DNA of 12,842 nt from Scatosoma sp045652965 (GTDB taxonomy: Bacteria > Bacillota > Clostridia > Christensenellales > Borkfalkiaceae). Positions 1 to 7,590 of the stretch are shown here, one piece after another (position 1 is the first letter of the stretch; every line of letters starts with the position of its first letter). The position numbers were made by a program, and so were the translations under genes. The stretch lies in NCBI GenBank assembly GCA_045652965.1, contig JAZOLI010000029.1:1-12842 (forward strand), in the 5' to 3' direction. The notes beneath the pieces are model-generated. The model had not been told where the DNA came from and did no database searches. It worked only from the letters and a program-made list of their open reading frames with translations.

Positions 1-6
1 GCCAAA

Positions 7-141
7 GTGATATTAAATAAATCCTTAACTTGCCATAGGCAAATATAACTGCCGTAGGCAATATCACTCGTCGTTAGACGAATATCACAAATCCGTAAGG
101 ATTTATTTAGTTGTCGCAATTCCCTACGGGAAGAGCGACAA
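7..141. repeat. Nested ladder of short hairpins with ATATCAC linkers
   Basis: Non-coding block just downstream of the SGNH hydrolase stop codon. Short inverted repeats follow each other: TTGCC-ATA-GGCAA (30-42), TGCC-GTA-GGCA (50-60), TCGTC-GTTA-GACGA (68-81), AAATCC-GTAA-GGATTT (89-104), and a larger arm (111-141) with a 7-bp outer stem TTGTCGC/GCGACAA and an inner stem TTCCC-TAC-GGGAA. The linkers repeat a motif: ATATAAC (43-49), ATATCAC (61-67 and 82-88), and its reverse complement GTGATAT (7-13). TAAATAAATCCTTA (14-27) is the perfect reverse complement of 96-109, so a 14-bp stem can enclose the first three hairpins. That stem uses bases of the fourth hairpin, so the two folds exclude each other. 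No clear U-tract follows on either strand, so it is not a standard terminator. Function unknown; it resembles dispersed palindromic elements. Confidence 0.75.
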
Positions 142-157
142 AAGGCGCGATTTTTTC

Positions 158-787
158 TTAATTTTCGATTTTTTTAAAAAGCTTTAACCATTCGTTTGCA
201 ATCAGTTGCGCCCCACCCACCGCAGGATGTACGCCGTCGGAAAGACAAGCTTCCACGCCATATTTTGCCGCAAACACATCGATTTTTTCTTGCAAGGGCA
301 AGAAATAGCAACCAAATTCTTCCGCGATCTTTTTCACCACTTTCGCATAATCTTGCACGGCTAAAAATTGCTCGTATTTTTCTTCCGTGACTTTACCTTT
401 CAAAATAAAAGGCTCACAAATTATAATTTTCGTGTTCGGCAAACGCTCTTTGGTTTCTTTGAGCATCATGCGATATACGTTTTCAAAACGATCGATTTCC
501 ACCCCGTTTTTCGCCGCCACTTCATGCCACACGTCGTTCACACCGATTAAAACGTTCAACACGTCGGGTTGTAAATTCCAGCAATCGATCTTCACTCGCG
601 CATATAAATCGACAACGCGGTTTCCGCCAATGCCACGATTGAAAATCTCATATTTATCGGGCGCTTCACACATAAGCGTTCCTGCAACCGAACGAACGAA
701 ACCTAAACCGTAATTACCCAACGTGAAATCGCCTTCTCTATTTCTTGTTGCATCCGTAATCGAATCACCGAAGAACAAAATTCTCAT
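158..787 (-). CDS. SGNH/GDSL-family hydrolase (lipase/esterase-like), cytoplasmic
   Basis: A 209-residue protein with all SGNH hydrolase blocks: GDSITD near the N-terminus (nucleophile Ser9), the oxyanion-hole glycine in RGIGGN (about residues 51-56), GVND (Asn84) and SDGVHP (Asp184, His187). Known family members hydrolyse carboxyl esters on acyl, acetyl or sugar substrates; the substrate here cannot be read from sequence. There is no signal peptide, so it should act in the cytoplasm. I start it at the ATG at 787, preceded 7 bases upstream by AGGTG. An in-frame GTG at 817 would add ten residues overlapping the end of the phosphoglucomutase gene and has no ribosome binding site of its own. It is the last gene of the operon, 16 bases after the phosphoglucomutase stop codon, which suggests deacylation of a sugar or glycolipid, but that is inference. 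Confidence 0.9.
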   Translation of the reverse strand: MRILFFGDSITDATRNREGDFTLGNYGLGFVRSVAGTLMCEAPDKYEIFNRGIGGNRVVDLYARVKIDCWNLQPDVLNVLIGVNDVWHEVAAKNGVEIDRFENVYRMMLKETKERLPNTKIIICEPFILKGKVTEEKYEQFLAVQDYAKVVKKIAEEFGCYFLPLQEKIDVFAAKYGVEACLSDGVHPAVGGAQLIANEWLKLFKKIEN

Positions 788-803
788 AAGTTCACACCTG
801 CCT

Positions 804-2525
804 TTATTGCTTAACACTTTCTAAAAGCGCGTTTACAGCAATTTGCATTTGCGCAAGCTTTTCGTTTGCCAAAGCTTCGTTCTTTGCTTTGATAGAATAG
901 TAAATTTTAAGTTTAGGTTCTGTTCCCGACGGGCGCACGCAAATAAACGAACCGCCTGCAAGCTCATAATAAACGCAGTTGCATTTGGGGATATCCATTT
1001 CCTGCGTTTCACCGCTTGCATAAACAAATCGTTTTGCCGCGCTATAATCACGCACGGCTTCTACCCTTTCGCCTGCAAAATCGGCGGGTTTCAAACTCTT
1101 TAAACCGTCAACCACCGCATTCATTTCCTTCATGGCGTTTAAGCCTGAATATTGAATGGAAACGTTTTTATCAAGCACGAAGCCATACTTTTGATAAATT
1201 TCCTGCAATCTACCATACACCGTTTTACCGATGTAGGCATAATAGCAAACCATTTCTGCGCAGAGCATAGAAGCCACAACGGCGTCTTTATCCCTTGCGT
1301 GCGTACCACGCAAATATCCGCACGATTCTTCAAAGCCGAAGATATACGTGTGTTTGCCGTCGTTCTCCCATTGCTTGATCTTTTCGCCGATAAACTTAAA
1401 GCCGACGGGCGTTTCGTAGAGCGTCACGCCGTAATCATCGCAAAGTGCTTTTGCCATACCCGTGGTGACAAACGATTTAACAACCGCCGCGTTTTTCGGC
1501 ATCTGATTTTCTTCGAAAAGACGAGTGAGAATATAATCGAGCAATAAAATGCCCACTTGGTTGCCTGAAAGCGCAACAAATTCCCCAGCTTCGTCTTTGA
1601 GCGCAACGCCCAAACGATCGGAATCGGGGTCTGTGCCGAACACTACGTCCGCGTTGATTTTATTCGCAAGCGTAATGCCCATCGAAAGCGTTTCTTTAAA
1701 TTCGGGGTTGGGCACTTTCACTGTGGAAAACTCAGTATCTTTCGTTGTTTGTTCTTCCACGATCGTGGTGTTGATGCCAAGTTTTTTCAAAATGCGCGTG
1801 ACAGGAACGTAGCCGCTACCGTGCACGGGCGTATAAACAAGTTTTAAATTTGCACCGCATTTTTCCACTGCTTCCTTGGAAAGAGTGAGCTTGGAAAGTT
1901 CTTCGATATAATCGTCGTCAAGCTTTTTAGGAACAGGCATAATCAAAGGGCTGTTTTCTTCCCCTTGTACTGATAAATAATCAGTGATTTGATCGATATA
2001 GGAAACGACTTTCGCCGTGTCGTCAGGTGACATTTGTGCACCATCTGAGCCGTACACTTTATAGCCGTTATATTGTTTAGGGTTATGGCTTGCCGTGATC
2101 ATAATGCCCGCCACCGTTTTCAAATAACGCACCGCATAAGAAAGCATGGGAACGGGATGTACGTCGTCGAACAAATAAACCTTAATGCCATTTTTCGCGA
2201 GTACACTTGCCGCTGCCTTGGCAAATTCTTCCGATTTTCTACGCGTGTCGTAAGAGATGACAACCCCGCGAGAAATTTCCGCTTCGCCAAGTGTTTTGAT
2301 CCACTCACTAAGCCCTTGCGTAGCGCGCATAACGGTGTAGATGTTCATCATATTCACACCATAGCCGATCACGCCGCGCATACCTGCCGTGCCGAATTCC
2401 ATTTCGCCGCCGAAACGATATTCAATTTCTTTTTCATCCCCCGCGATTGCCGCAAGTTCCTTTTTTCCTTCCGCGCAAAGCGCAGGATCGTTTAACCATT
2501 TTTCGTAGTTTTTACGATAATCCAT
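804..2525 (-). CDS. pgcA: Alpha-phosphoglucomutase / phospho-sugar mutase
   Basis: A full-length, 573-residue alpha-D-phosphohexomutase that should interconvert glucose-6-phosphate and glucose-1-phosphate, feeding UDP-glucose and cell-envelope glycan synthesis. The four domain signatures are in order: the phosphoserine loop TASHNP (Ser146), the metal-binding loop DPDSDR (299-304), the sugar-recognition loop GFEES (397-401) and the phosphate-binding loop RPSGTEP (531-537). Length and the N-terminal FGTAGMRG motif fit the PgcA type of Bacillota rather than the shorter GlmM type. Phosphomannomutase activity cannot be excluded. AAGGAGAG lies just before the ATG. It starts 19 bases after the stop of the upstream membrane protein gene and is followed closely by the SGNH hydrolase, so all are probably co-transcribed. 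Confidence 0.93.
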   Translation of the reverse strand: MDYRKNYEKWLNDPALCAEGKKELAAIAGDEKEIEYRFGGEMEFGTAGMRGVIGYGVNMMNIYTVMRATQGLSEWIKTLGEAEISRGVVISYDTRRKSEEFAKAAASVLAKNGIKVYLFDDVHPVPMLSYAVRYLKTVAGIMITASHNPKQYNGYKVYGSDGAQMSPDDTAKVVSYIDQITDYLSVQGEENSPLIMPVPKKLDDDYIEELSKLTLSKEAVEKCGANLKLVYTPVHGSGYVPVTRILKKLGINTTIVEEQTTKDTEFSTVKVPNPEFKETLSMGITLANKINADVVFGTDPDSDRLGVALKDEAGEFVALSGNQVGILLLDYILTRLFEENQMPKNAAVVKSFVTTGMAKALCDDYGVTLYETPVGFKFIGEKIKQWENDGKHTYIFGFEESCGYLRGTHARDKDAVVASMLCAEMVCYYAYIGKTVYGRLQEIYQKYGFVLDKNVSIQYSGLNAMKEMNAVVDGLKSLKPADFAGERVEAVRDYSAAKRFVYASGETQEMDIPKCNCVYYELAGGSFICVRPSGTEPKLKIYYSIKAKNEALANEKLAQMQIAVNALLESVKQ

Positions 2526-2544
2526 TCTTCTCTCCTTTTCCTGG

Positions 2545-3516
2545 TTATTTCTCTTCTTCCGTTTCGTTTATATAATCAAAGAAATGTTCCCTATCACCGC
2601 GATCAGGGTTGCTTGCAATCCTTTCGTAGGTGATGAAATATTTTTTGCCTTTTATTGTGTAATAATGGGTAAATTGTTCACAAATTAACAAGAAACAGGA
2701 AGCGGGAATGGTGATAATTAATGCGCTTCCAAACGTGCAAACCGCCGCAATCACATTGACAATCAAGACTCCATAGGCGGTAACGAGATAATTGGAAAAG
2801 ATTTTCGCGCGTTGCTTACGCTCCGTTTTATCCGCATACGCAAAGGCATTGCGAAGACGTAAATCATCCGTGATCATCGCAGGCATCCAACGACCTGTAA
2901 AAGTGAACTTAAGAGCTTGTGCAAGCACTATAAGCGTTATAGAAAGGAAAAGCGCCGTTAAAATGCCCATAAAGCGAATGGCAAGATAACAAAGAGCAAA
3001 CACACCTGCATCAATAGCAAACGTAATGGGAACGTATACCAGCGCATAACGATAACCTTTGCCCATGTTTTTTATATAAGACGTGGCAAGTGGTGTTTCC
3101 GTGTAGCTGGACATTCTATCGTTGAGCACACCGCCGACCGCAAAATAGCAAAGGGTATCGGTGATGCGTTTTAACAAATACACAACCACACAGCCAAGCG
3201 TTCCTAAAACGATGCCTGTCTTTCTCGACAAAAGCAACTCAGCAAAACGTTGCAACGCGCCTTGATCACCAAAAATCTCTTCTTTAACTGCGCTAAGCTC
3301 CGTCGCGTTTGCCGAAAGCAACGCTTGAAAAAACGACTTCGCGCCTGCGATCAAATCCTGCATAGGCGCACTTCCAACAAGTTCTAAAAGTTGCGGCAGG
3401 ATCATTGCTACACATAACGCGCCCGCAACAACTCCTACTATCACTTGATAAAGCAAAATTTTATAAACGTTTTTAAAATTCTCCATTAGTAAACGGATAC
3501 TATTTCGAAAAAGCAT
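2545..3516 (-). CDS. Polytopic membrane protein of unknown function (second of a pair)
   Basis: A 323-residue protein I cannot assign to a named family. About six hydrophobic segments are visible, near residues 19-41, 100-117, 158-180, 182-203, 243-262 and 263-281, with a basic cytoplasmic-looking stretch around 217-240 and an acidic C-terminal tail (310-323). Residues 210-214 read WMPAM, matching WLPCM in the neighbouring upstream gene; both lie after a long hydrophobic stretch and before a polar segment and two last membrane spans, so the two look like distant paralogues. I chose the ATG at 3516, preceded by AAAGGAG with a 10-base spacing. An in-frame TTG at 3552 would overlap the upstream gene and lacks a ribosome binding site. 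It sits between its partner and the phosphoglucomutase gene in one operon. Confidence 0.82.
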   Translation of the reverse strand: MLFRNSIRLLMENFKNVYKILLYQVIVGVVAGALCVAMILPQLLELVGSAPMQDLIAGAKSFFQALLSANATELSAVKEEIFGDQGALQRFAELLLSRKTGIVLGTLGCVVVYLLKRITDTLCYFAVGGVLNDRMSSYTETPLATSYIKNMGKGYRYALVYVPITFAIDAGVFALCYLAIRFMGILTALFLSITLIVLAQALKFTFTGRWMPAMITDDLRLRNAFAYADKTERKQRAKIFSNYLVTAYGVLIVNVIAAVCTFGSALIITIPASCFLLICEQFTHYYTIKGKKYFITYERIASNPDRGDREHFFDYINETEEEK

Positions 3517-3545
3517 ACGTACATTTCTCCTTTCGAATTTTAGCC

Positions 3546-4367
3546 TTAGCAATACGTTTTTACGTCTACACGCTCAATATGATCCAAATCAAAATAAACA
3601 ATTTCCATGCGAACGCAATAAATCATTAGCACCAACGAATAAAGAACGGTTGTTAACAACGTAAACAAAAAGGAATTTGGTGCAAACAAAACGCACAAAT
3701 AAACGAGCGCATCCATCATGAACAGCGACGTGGCTTGACCAAGCAAAATGCGCCATTTCACAGGTTGAGAAAGCTGGTTGGAATAATAGAGCGATTCTGC
3801 AGCTTTAAAGCCCGTTATTTGCATACACGGTAACCACAAATAAATGATATTGATGCAATAAAGGAGCGCAAAATGCGCCAACAAAAAGACAAGCCCTGCA
3901 AACAAATAAGCAACCACTAAATTGGGGATCATTGCCACCAACGCCAAAAGAGCCGCTGTGATCAGCGACCACAATTCGTAGATCGCAAGCATCAAAATCG
4001 TATAGCCACAGGTTGACAAGAAATTGTCGTTAAGCTTAGAAAAGATACCGTTAAAGGTGCGTTTACCTATCCGCATATGTTTTTCCATAAGCGCCATCAT
4101 AAGTGACACGCAAAGCACGAGCGCCACAATGCCAACAATTCCAAATGCAACCGCTTTCCACGATGCAAAATTAAACACGGAAATGGCTTTAAAAAGATTG
4201 GAAAAATCCCACGCGCCAATTTCGCCTGAGAAAAATTTTCCTATCACCGAAATCATTGCCGCTTCATCTGTTGAAAAGGAAAGAAACAGCGCGGGAAGAA
4301 CGGCAAAAGGAAAAATGTAAATGAAATTTTTTAAAACGTATTTGCTAGATTGCAACGTGTATCTCAT
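3546..4367 (-). CDS. Polytopic membrane protein of unknown function (first of a pair)
   Basis: A 273-residue protein and the first gene of the four-gene operon. About six membrane spans are visible, near residues 11-31, 72-94, 120-148, 151-178, 210-229 and 232-253. Residues 178-182 (WLPCM) correspond to WMPAM in the next gene, and the C-terminal part (YFDLDHIER) roughly matches YFITYERI there. No enzymatic or transporter motif (Walker box, conserved charged membrane residue pattern) was recognised. The start is preceded by GAGGA about 10 bases upstream, and the promoter lies immediately before it. A two-subunit membrane complex is plausible because the paired genes are adjacent, 29 bases apart and co-transcribed. 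The link to phosphoglucomutase hints at an envelope role, which is only inference. Confidence 0.82.
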   Translation of the reverse strand: MRYTLQSSKYVLKNFIYIFPFAVLPALFLSFSTDEAAMISVIGKFFSGEIGAWDFSNLFKAISVFNFASWKAVAFGIVGIVALVLCVSLMMALMEKHMRIGKRTFNGIFSKLNDNFLSTCGYTILMLAIYELWSLITAALLALVAMIPNLVVAYLFAGLVFLLAHFALLYCINIIYLWLPCMQITGFKAAESLYYSNQLSQPVKWRILLGQATSLFMMDALVYLCVLFAPNSFLFTLLTTVLYSLVLMIYCVRMEIVYFDLDHIERVDVKTYC

Positions 4368-4390
4368 ATATCTTACGTCCTCTATTGTTT

Positions 4391-4419
4391 ATTATAACAC
4401 AAAAAAAATATCCTGTAAA
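4391..4419 (-). promoter_or_regulatory. Sigma-A promoter for the membrane-pair/pgcA/SGNH operon
   Basis: On the minus strand, TTTACA (4419-4414) and TATAAT (4396-4391) are separated by exactly 17 bases. A TG one base upstream of the -10 box gives an extended -10. Transcription would start near 4384, leaving a leader of under 20 bases with the ribosome binding site. The site lies between the terminator of the isocitrate dehydrogenase gene and the first membrane protein gene, so the two operons are separately controlled. Confidence 0.85.
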
Positions 4420-4425
4420 GCGTTT

Positions 4426-4462
4426 TGAAATAAAAAAGCTCCCTTGAGAAAAGGAGCTTTTT
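4426..4462 (-). terminator. Intrinsic terminator of the citrate synthase-aconitase-IDH operon
   Basis: GGAGCTTTTT (4453-4462) and AAAAAGCTCC (4433-4442) form a 10-bp stem, and the minus-strand transcript then runs into a U-rich tract (TTTTTTATTT). It starts three bases after the isocitrate dehydrogenase stop codon and ends just upstream of the next operon's promoter. Confidence 0.9.
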
Positions 4463-4465
4463 AGC

Positions 4466-5644
4466 TTATATAAGTTTTTGCAAAGTTTCCATAACGTATG
4501 CGCCAAATTCATCGCAAGTTGCGCCCGTATCTCTACCCGTGATAACGTGTCTTTTTTCTTCAAAGGAACAAATATCCAGCGCGCGTTCAAGCTTATCCGC
4601 TCTATCTTGAAGCCCGATATGCGAAAGAAGCATAACGCAAGCTCGAAGCATGGAACAAGGATCGGCGTATTTGCCCCTACCTTCAGTGATCATACGCGGT
4701 GCGCTACCGTGTATTGCTTCAAACATAGCATATTTTTTACCGATATTCGCGCAACCTGCCGTGCCTACACCGCCTTGGAATTCCGCCGCTTCGTCCGAAA
4801 TGATATCGCCATAAAGGTTAGGCAATAAAAGAACTTGGAAATCCTTGCGACGCTTTTTATCAACAAGCTTCGCCGTCATAATATCCGCATACCACTCGTC
4901 GGTTGTAATTTCGGGATAAAGATCGCCCACCTTATGGCAATCTTCCAAGAAATTACCATCCGTCGTCTTGATAACGTTTGCTTTTGTGACAAGTGAAACG
5001 CGCTTTAAACCGTTCTTACGCGCATAATCGTAAGCAAGCCGCGCGATACGATCGGAACCTTGTTTAGTCGTCACAGTGAAATCAACGGCAAGATCTTCCG
5101 TGATGTTAAAGCCGGAAGAGCCAATCGCATAGCCACCTTCGGTGTTTTCACGGAAAATCGTCCAGTTTATGCCTTCTTCAGGTACTTTTACAGGGCGAAT
5201 GTTCGCAAACAAATCGAGCGCCTTTCGCATTGCTACGTTCGCCGATTCTATGTTGGGCATACCGCTCCCCTTTTGGGGTGTCGTCGTAGGACCTTTTAAG
5301 ATGATATGACAAGATTTGAGCTCCGCCATCACGTCGTCAGGAATCGCCTTTCCCTTGGCAATACGGTTTTCGATCGTTAAACCTTCGATCGTTTTAAACT
5401 CCACTTTGCCTGCTTTTACAAGATCCTCCAAAATAAATTCAAGCACCTTTTTTGCTTGCGCGGAAATGATTGGACCAATACCATCACCACCGCACACGCC
5501 AATCTTGATAGTGTCGAGCTTGGAATAATCAACGAAATCGCCTTGGGATTTCATATCTTCCACCCTTTCAAGTTGATCGGATATCAATTTTCTAAATTTT
5601 TCGCAAGCCGCGTCAAGCTGCGCTTTATATTCTGCTTTTTCCAT
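4466..5644 (-). CDS. Isocitrate dehydrogenase (isocitrate/isopropylmalate dehydrogenase family)
   Basis: A 392-residue beta-decarboxylating dehydrogenase, expected to convert isocitrate to 2-oxoglutarate. Visible signatures are GDGIGP (53-58), the substrate loop S134-A-N-V-A-M-R140 with Arg150 and Arg165, Tyr172, catalytic Lys221 (in TKANVIK), metal ligands Asp280 and Asp284 (in NLYGDIISDE), and the cofactor loop HGSAP (312-316). The serine and asparagine of the substrate loop fit isocitrate rather than isopropylmalate. After HGSAP the sequence reads Arg317-Met318, where NADP enzymes such as E. coli Icd have Lys-Tyr and NAD enzymes usually Asp-Ile, so cofactor choice is unclear. About 45 residues precede the first strand, an N-terminal extension. 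It starts 2 bases after the aconitase stop, with its AGGAG inside the aconitase 3' end, suggesting translational coupling. Homoisocitrate dehydrogenase is the main alternative. Confidence 0.9.
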   Translation of the reverse strand: MEKAEYKAQLDAACEKFRKLISDQLERVEDMKSQGDFVDYSKLDTIKIGVCGGDGIGPIISAQAKKVLEFILEDLVKAGKVEFKTIEGLTIENRIAKGKAIPDDVMAELKSCHIILKGPTTTPQKGSGMPNIESANVAMRKALDLFANIRPVKVPEEGINWTIFRENTEGGYAIGSSGFNITEDLAVDFTVTTKQGSDRIARLAYDYARKNGLKRVSLVTKANVIKTTDGNFLEDCHKVGDLYPEITTDEWYADIMTAKLVDKKRRKDFQVLLLPNLYGDIISDEAAEFQGGVGTAGCANIGKKYAMFEAIHGSAPRMITEGRGKYADPCSMLRACVMLLSHIGLQDRADKLERALDICSFEEKRHVITGRDTGATCDEFGAYVMETLQKLI

Positions 5645-5646
5645 AA

Positions 5647-7581
5647 TTATATCTTCTCCTGCTTAGTATAATTCAATCTACCGCCTGCAAGCAAAATTTC
5701 TCTTTGCCGCGCGGACAATGCAAGCTTCAAGCTCGCCGTTTTACCGTTCGTTTTATTTTTCAAAATCGCTTCGTCTTTTCCCGCAACCGCTTGCGCAAAA
5801 CCAACGATTTCAATCTCGTCGCCTTCGTTAAAGCAATCGTAATCATCGGGGTTGTTGAGCGTCATAGGCACGATGCCAAAATTGATTAAATTCGCCACGT
5901 GTATGCGCGCAAAACTTTTTGCTACCACTGCTTTTATCCCTAAATATAAAGGAACAAGGGCGGCGTGTTCTCTTGACGAGCCTTGCCCATAATTTGAGCC
6001 GCCCAGGATAACCCCACCGCCTTTGGCTTTTGCACGATCGGGGAAATCCTTATCGCAAACGGTGAAGCAAAATTCGGAAAGTTTAGGAACGTTGGATCGA
6101 TAAGGCAACACCTTTGTGCCTGCAGGCATAATATGATCGGTCGTTATGTCGTCGCCAACTTTTAAAATCAACTCACATTTCAAATCTTGATCGGGCGCTT
6201 TCCCAACGGGAATGGGCTTAATGTTCGGTCCACGTTCCACGTTCACGCTTTGCATATCTTCCGCACATACGGGCATTTCGATTAAATTGTCGTTGATTTT
6301 AAATGCCGTGGGCATTTCAAAGTTAGGGGCTTTTCCAAGCGAGGTGGGATCGGTGAATACGCCTGCCACCGCGGAAGCCGCCGCCGTTTCAGGTGAAACC
6401 AAATATACCTGTGCATCCGCCGTTCCACTTCTTGCAAGGAAATTTCGATTGAACGTGCGCAAGCTCACCCCTGCCGATTGTGGTGAAAAGCCCATGCCGA
6501 TACAAGGACCACACGCACATTCCAAAATTCGCGCGCCTGCATTGATCAAATCAGCAAGTGCGCCGCATTCCGCGAGCATTGTATACACTTGTTTAGAACC
6601 TGGAGAAATGGAAAGGCTTACGTCCTTATGCACAGTTTTTCCTTTTAACATTGCCGCGACAGTAAGCATATCTTGCATGGAAGAATTGGTGCATGAACCA
6701 ATGCACACTTGATTGATTTTCATGCCCGAAAGCTCGGATACGTTTTTCACGTTATCGGGGCTATGAGGACAAGCCGCAAGCGGTTTTAACGAGCAAAGAT
6801 CAATCGTATATTCCGCATCAAACACAGCGTCGTTATCAGAAGAAAGTTCAACAAAATCTTCTTCCCTTCCTTCGGCTTTTAAAAACGCTCTCGTCACGTC
6901 GTCGGAAGGAAAAATCGAGCTCGTTGCGCCAAGCTCCGCGCCCATGTTCGTGATGGTTGCGCGTTGGGGAACGGAAAGTGTTTTTACACCGTCGCCGCCG
7001 TATTCTACAATCGCACCAACGCCACCTTTCACGCCTAAAATACGCAACACTTCCAAAATCACGTCCTTTGCACCTACGTAATCGGAGAGCTTGCCCGTGA
7101 GATTGATTTTTATCATTTTTGGCATGGTGATATAATACGTTCCACCGCCCATCGCAACGGCTACGTCCAAGCCGCCTGCGCCCATACCAAGCATACCAAT
7201 CCCACCTGCCGTAGGCGTGTGGGAATCGGAGCCAATCAACGTTTTCCCAGGCTTAGAAAAACGCTCTAAATGCACTTGATGACAAATGCCGTTGCCAGGG
7301 CGAGAAAAGCGAATGCCGTGTTTTTTCGTCACCGTTTGGATGTAGCGATGATCGTCGGCATTTTCAAAGCCTGCTTGCAACGTGTTGTGATCGATATACG
7401 CCACTGATAATTCCGTTTTAACTCGATCAATACCCATCGCTTCAAATTGCAAATATGCCATCGTACCCGTAGCGTCTTGCGTGAGCGTTTGATCAATTTT
7501 TAAGCCTATTTCTTCGCCTGCTACCATGTTTCCACAAACGAGATGATTTTTTATAATTTTTTGTGCGATCGTATAGCCCAT
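5647..7581 (-). CDS. Aconitate hydratase, single-chain 4Fe-4S enzyme of about 640 residues
   Basis: A 644-residue aconitase that should isomerise citrate to isocitrate. The three iron-sulfur ligands are Cys297 (CTNS) and Cys357 and Cys360 (CGPC). Other conserved blocks are SDSHTPT (118-124), GGGT (145-148) and, in the C-terminal swivel domain, DDITTDHIMPAG and GGSNYGQGSSREHAA with the catalytic serine-arginine pair. It is shorter than the AcnA type (about 890 residues) and carries the swivel domain on the same chain, matching the short bacterial type sometimes called Aquifex-type. Homoaconitase and isopropylmalate isomerase are usually two-chain, and the neighbours favour aconitase. Its ribosome binding site AAGGAG overlaps the TAA stop of the citrate synthase gene, with only 9 bases between the two genes. 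Confidence 0.93.
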   Translation of the reverse strand: MGYTIAQKIIKNHLVCGNMVAGEEIGLKIDQTLTQDATGTMAYLQFEAMGIDRVKTELSVAYIDHNTLQAGFENADDHRYIQTVTKKHGIRFSRPGNGICHQVHLERFSKPGKTLIGSDSHTPTAGGIGMLGMGAGGLDVAVAMGGGTYYITMPKMIKINLTGKLSDYVGAKDVILEVLRILGVKGGVGAIVEYGGDGVKTLSVPQRATITNMGAELGATSSIFPSDDVTRAFLKAEGREEDFVELSSDNDAVFDAEYTIDLCSLKPLAACPHSPDNVKNVSELSGMKINQVCIGSCTNSSMQDMLTVAAMLKGKTVHKDVSLSISPGSKQVYTMLAECGALADLINAGARILECACGPCIGMGFSPQSAGVSLRTFNRNFLARSGTADAQVYLVSPETAAASAVAGVFTDPTSLGKAPNFEMPTAFKINDNLIEMPVCAEDMQSVNVERGPNIKPIPVGKAPDQDLKCELILKVGDDITTDHIMPAGTKVLPYRSNVPKLSEFCFTVCDKDFPDRAKAKGGGVILGGSNYGQGSSREHAALVPLYLGIKAVVAKSFARIHVANLINFGIVPMTLNNPDDYDCFNEGDEIEIVGFAQAVAGKDEAILKNKTNGKTASLKLALSARQREILLAGGRLNYTKQEKI

Positions 7582-7590
7582 GACCTCTCC

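Noticed and set aside
7..141. CRISPR array
   Set aside because: The common unit is only about 7 bases, the segments between are palindromes rather than unrelated spacers, and no cas gene is in the window.
111..160. Rho-independent terminator at the end of the SGNH gene
   Set aside because: The hairpin is good, but neither strand has a U-tract directly after it; the T-run at 151-156 is separated by nine bases.
2073..2495. A 140-codon plus-strand open frame antisense to phosphoglucomutase
   Set aside because: Composition (His/Phe/Arg-rich) is that of a reverse-strand shadow, and the opposite frame carries conserved catalytic motifs.
6212..6712. A 166-codon plus-strand open frame antisense to aconitase
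   Set aside because: Pure shadow of the conserved aconitase frame; no start signals or recognisable motif.
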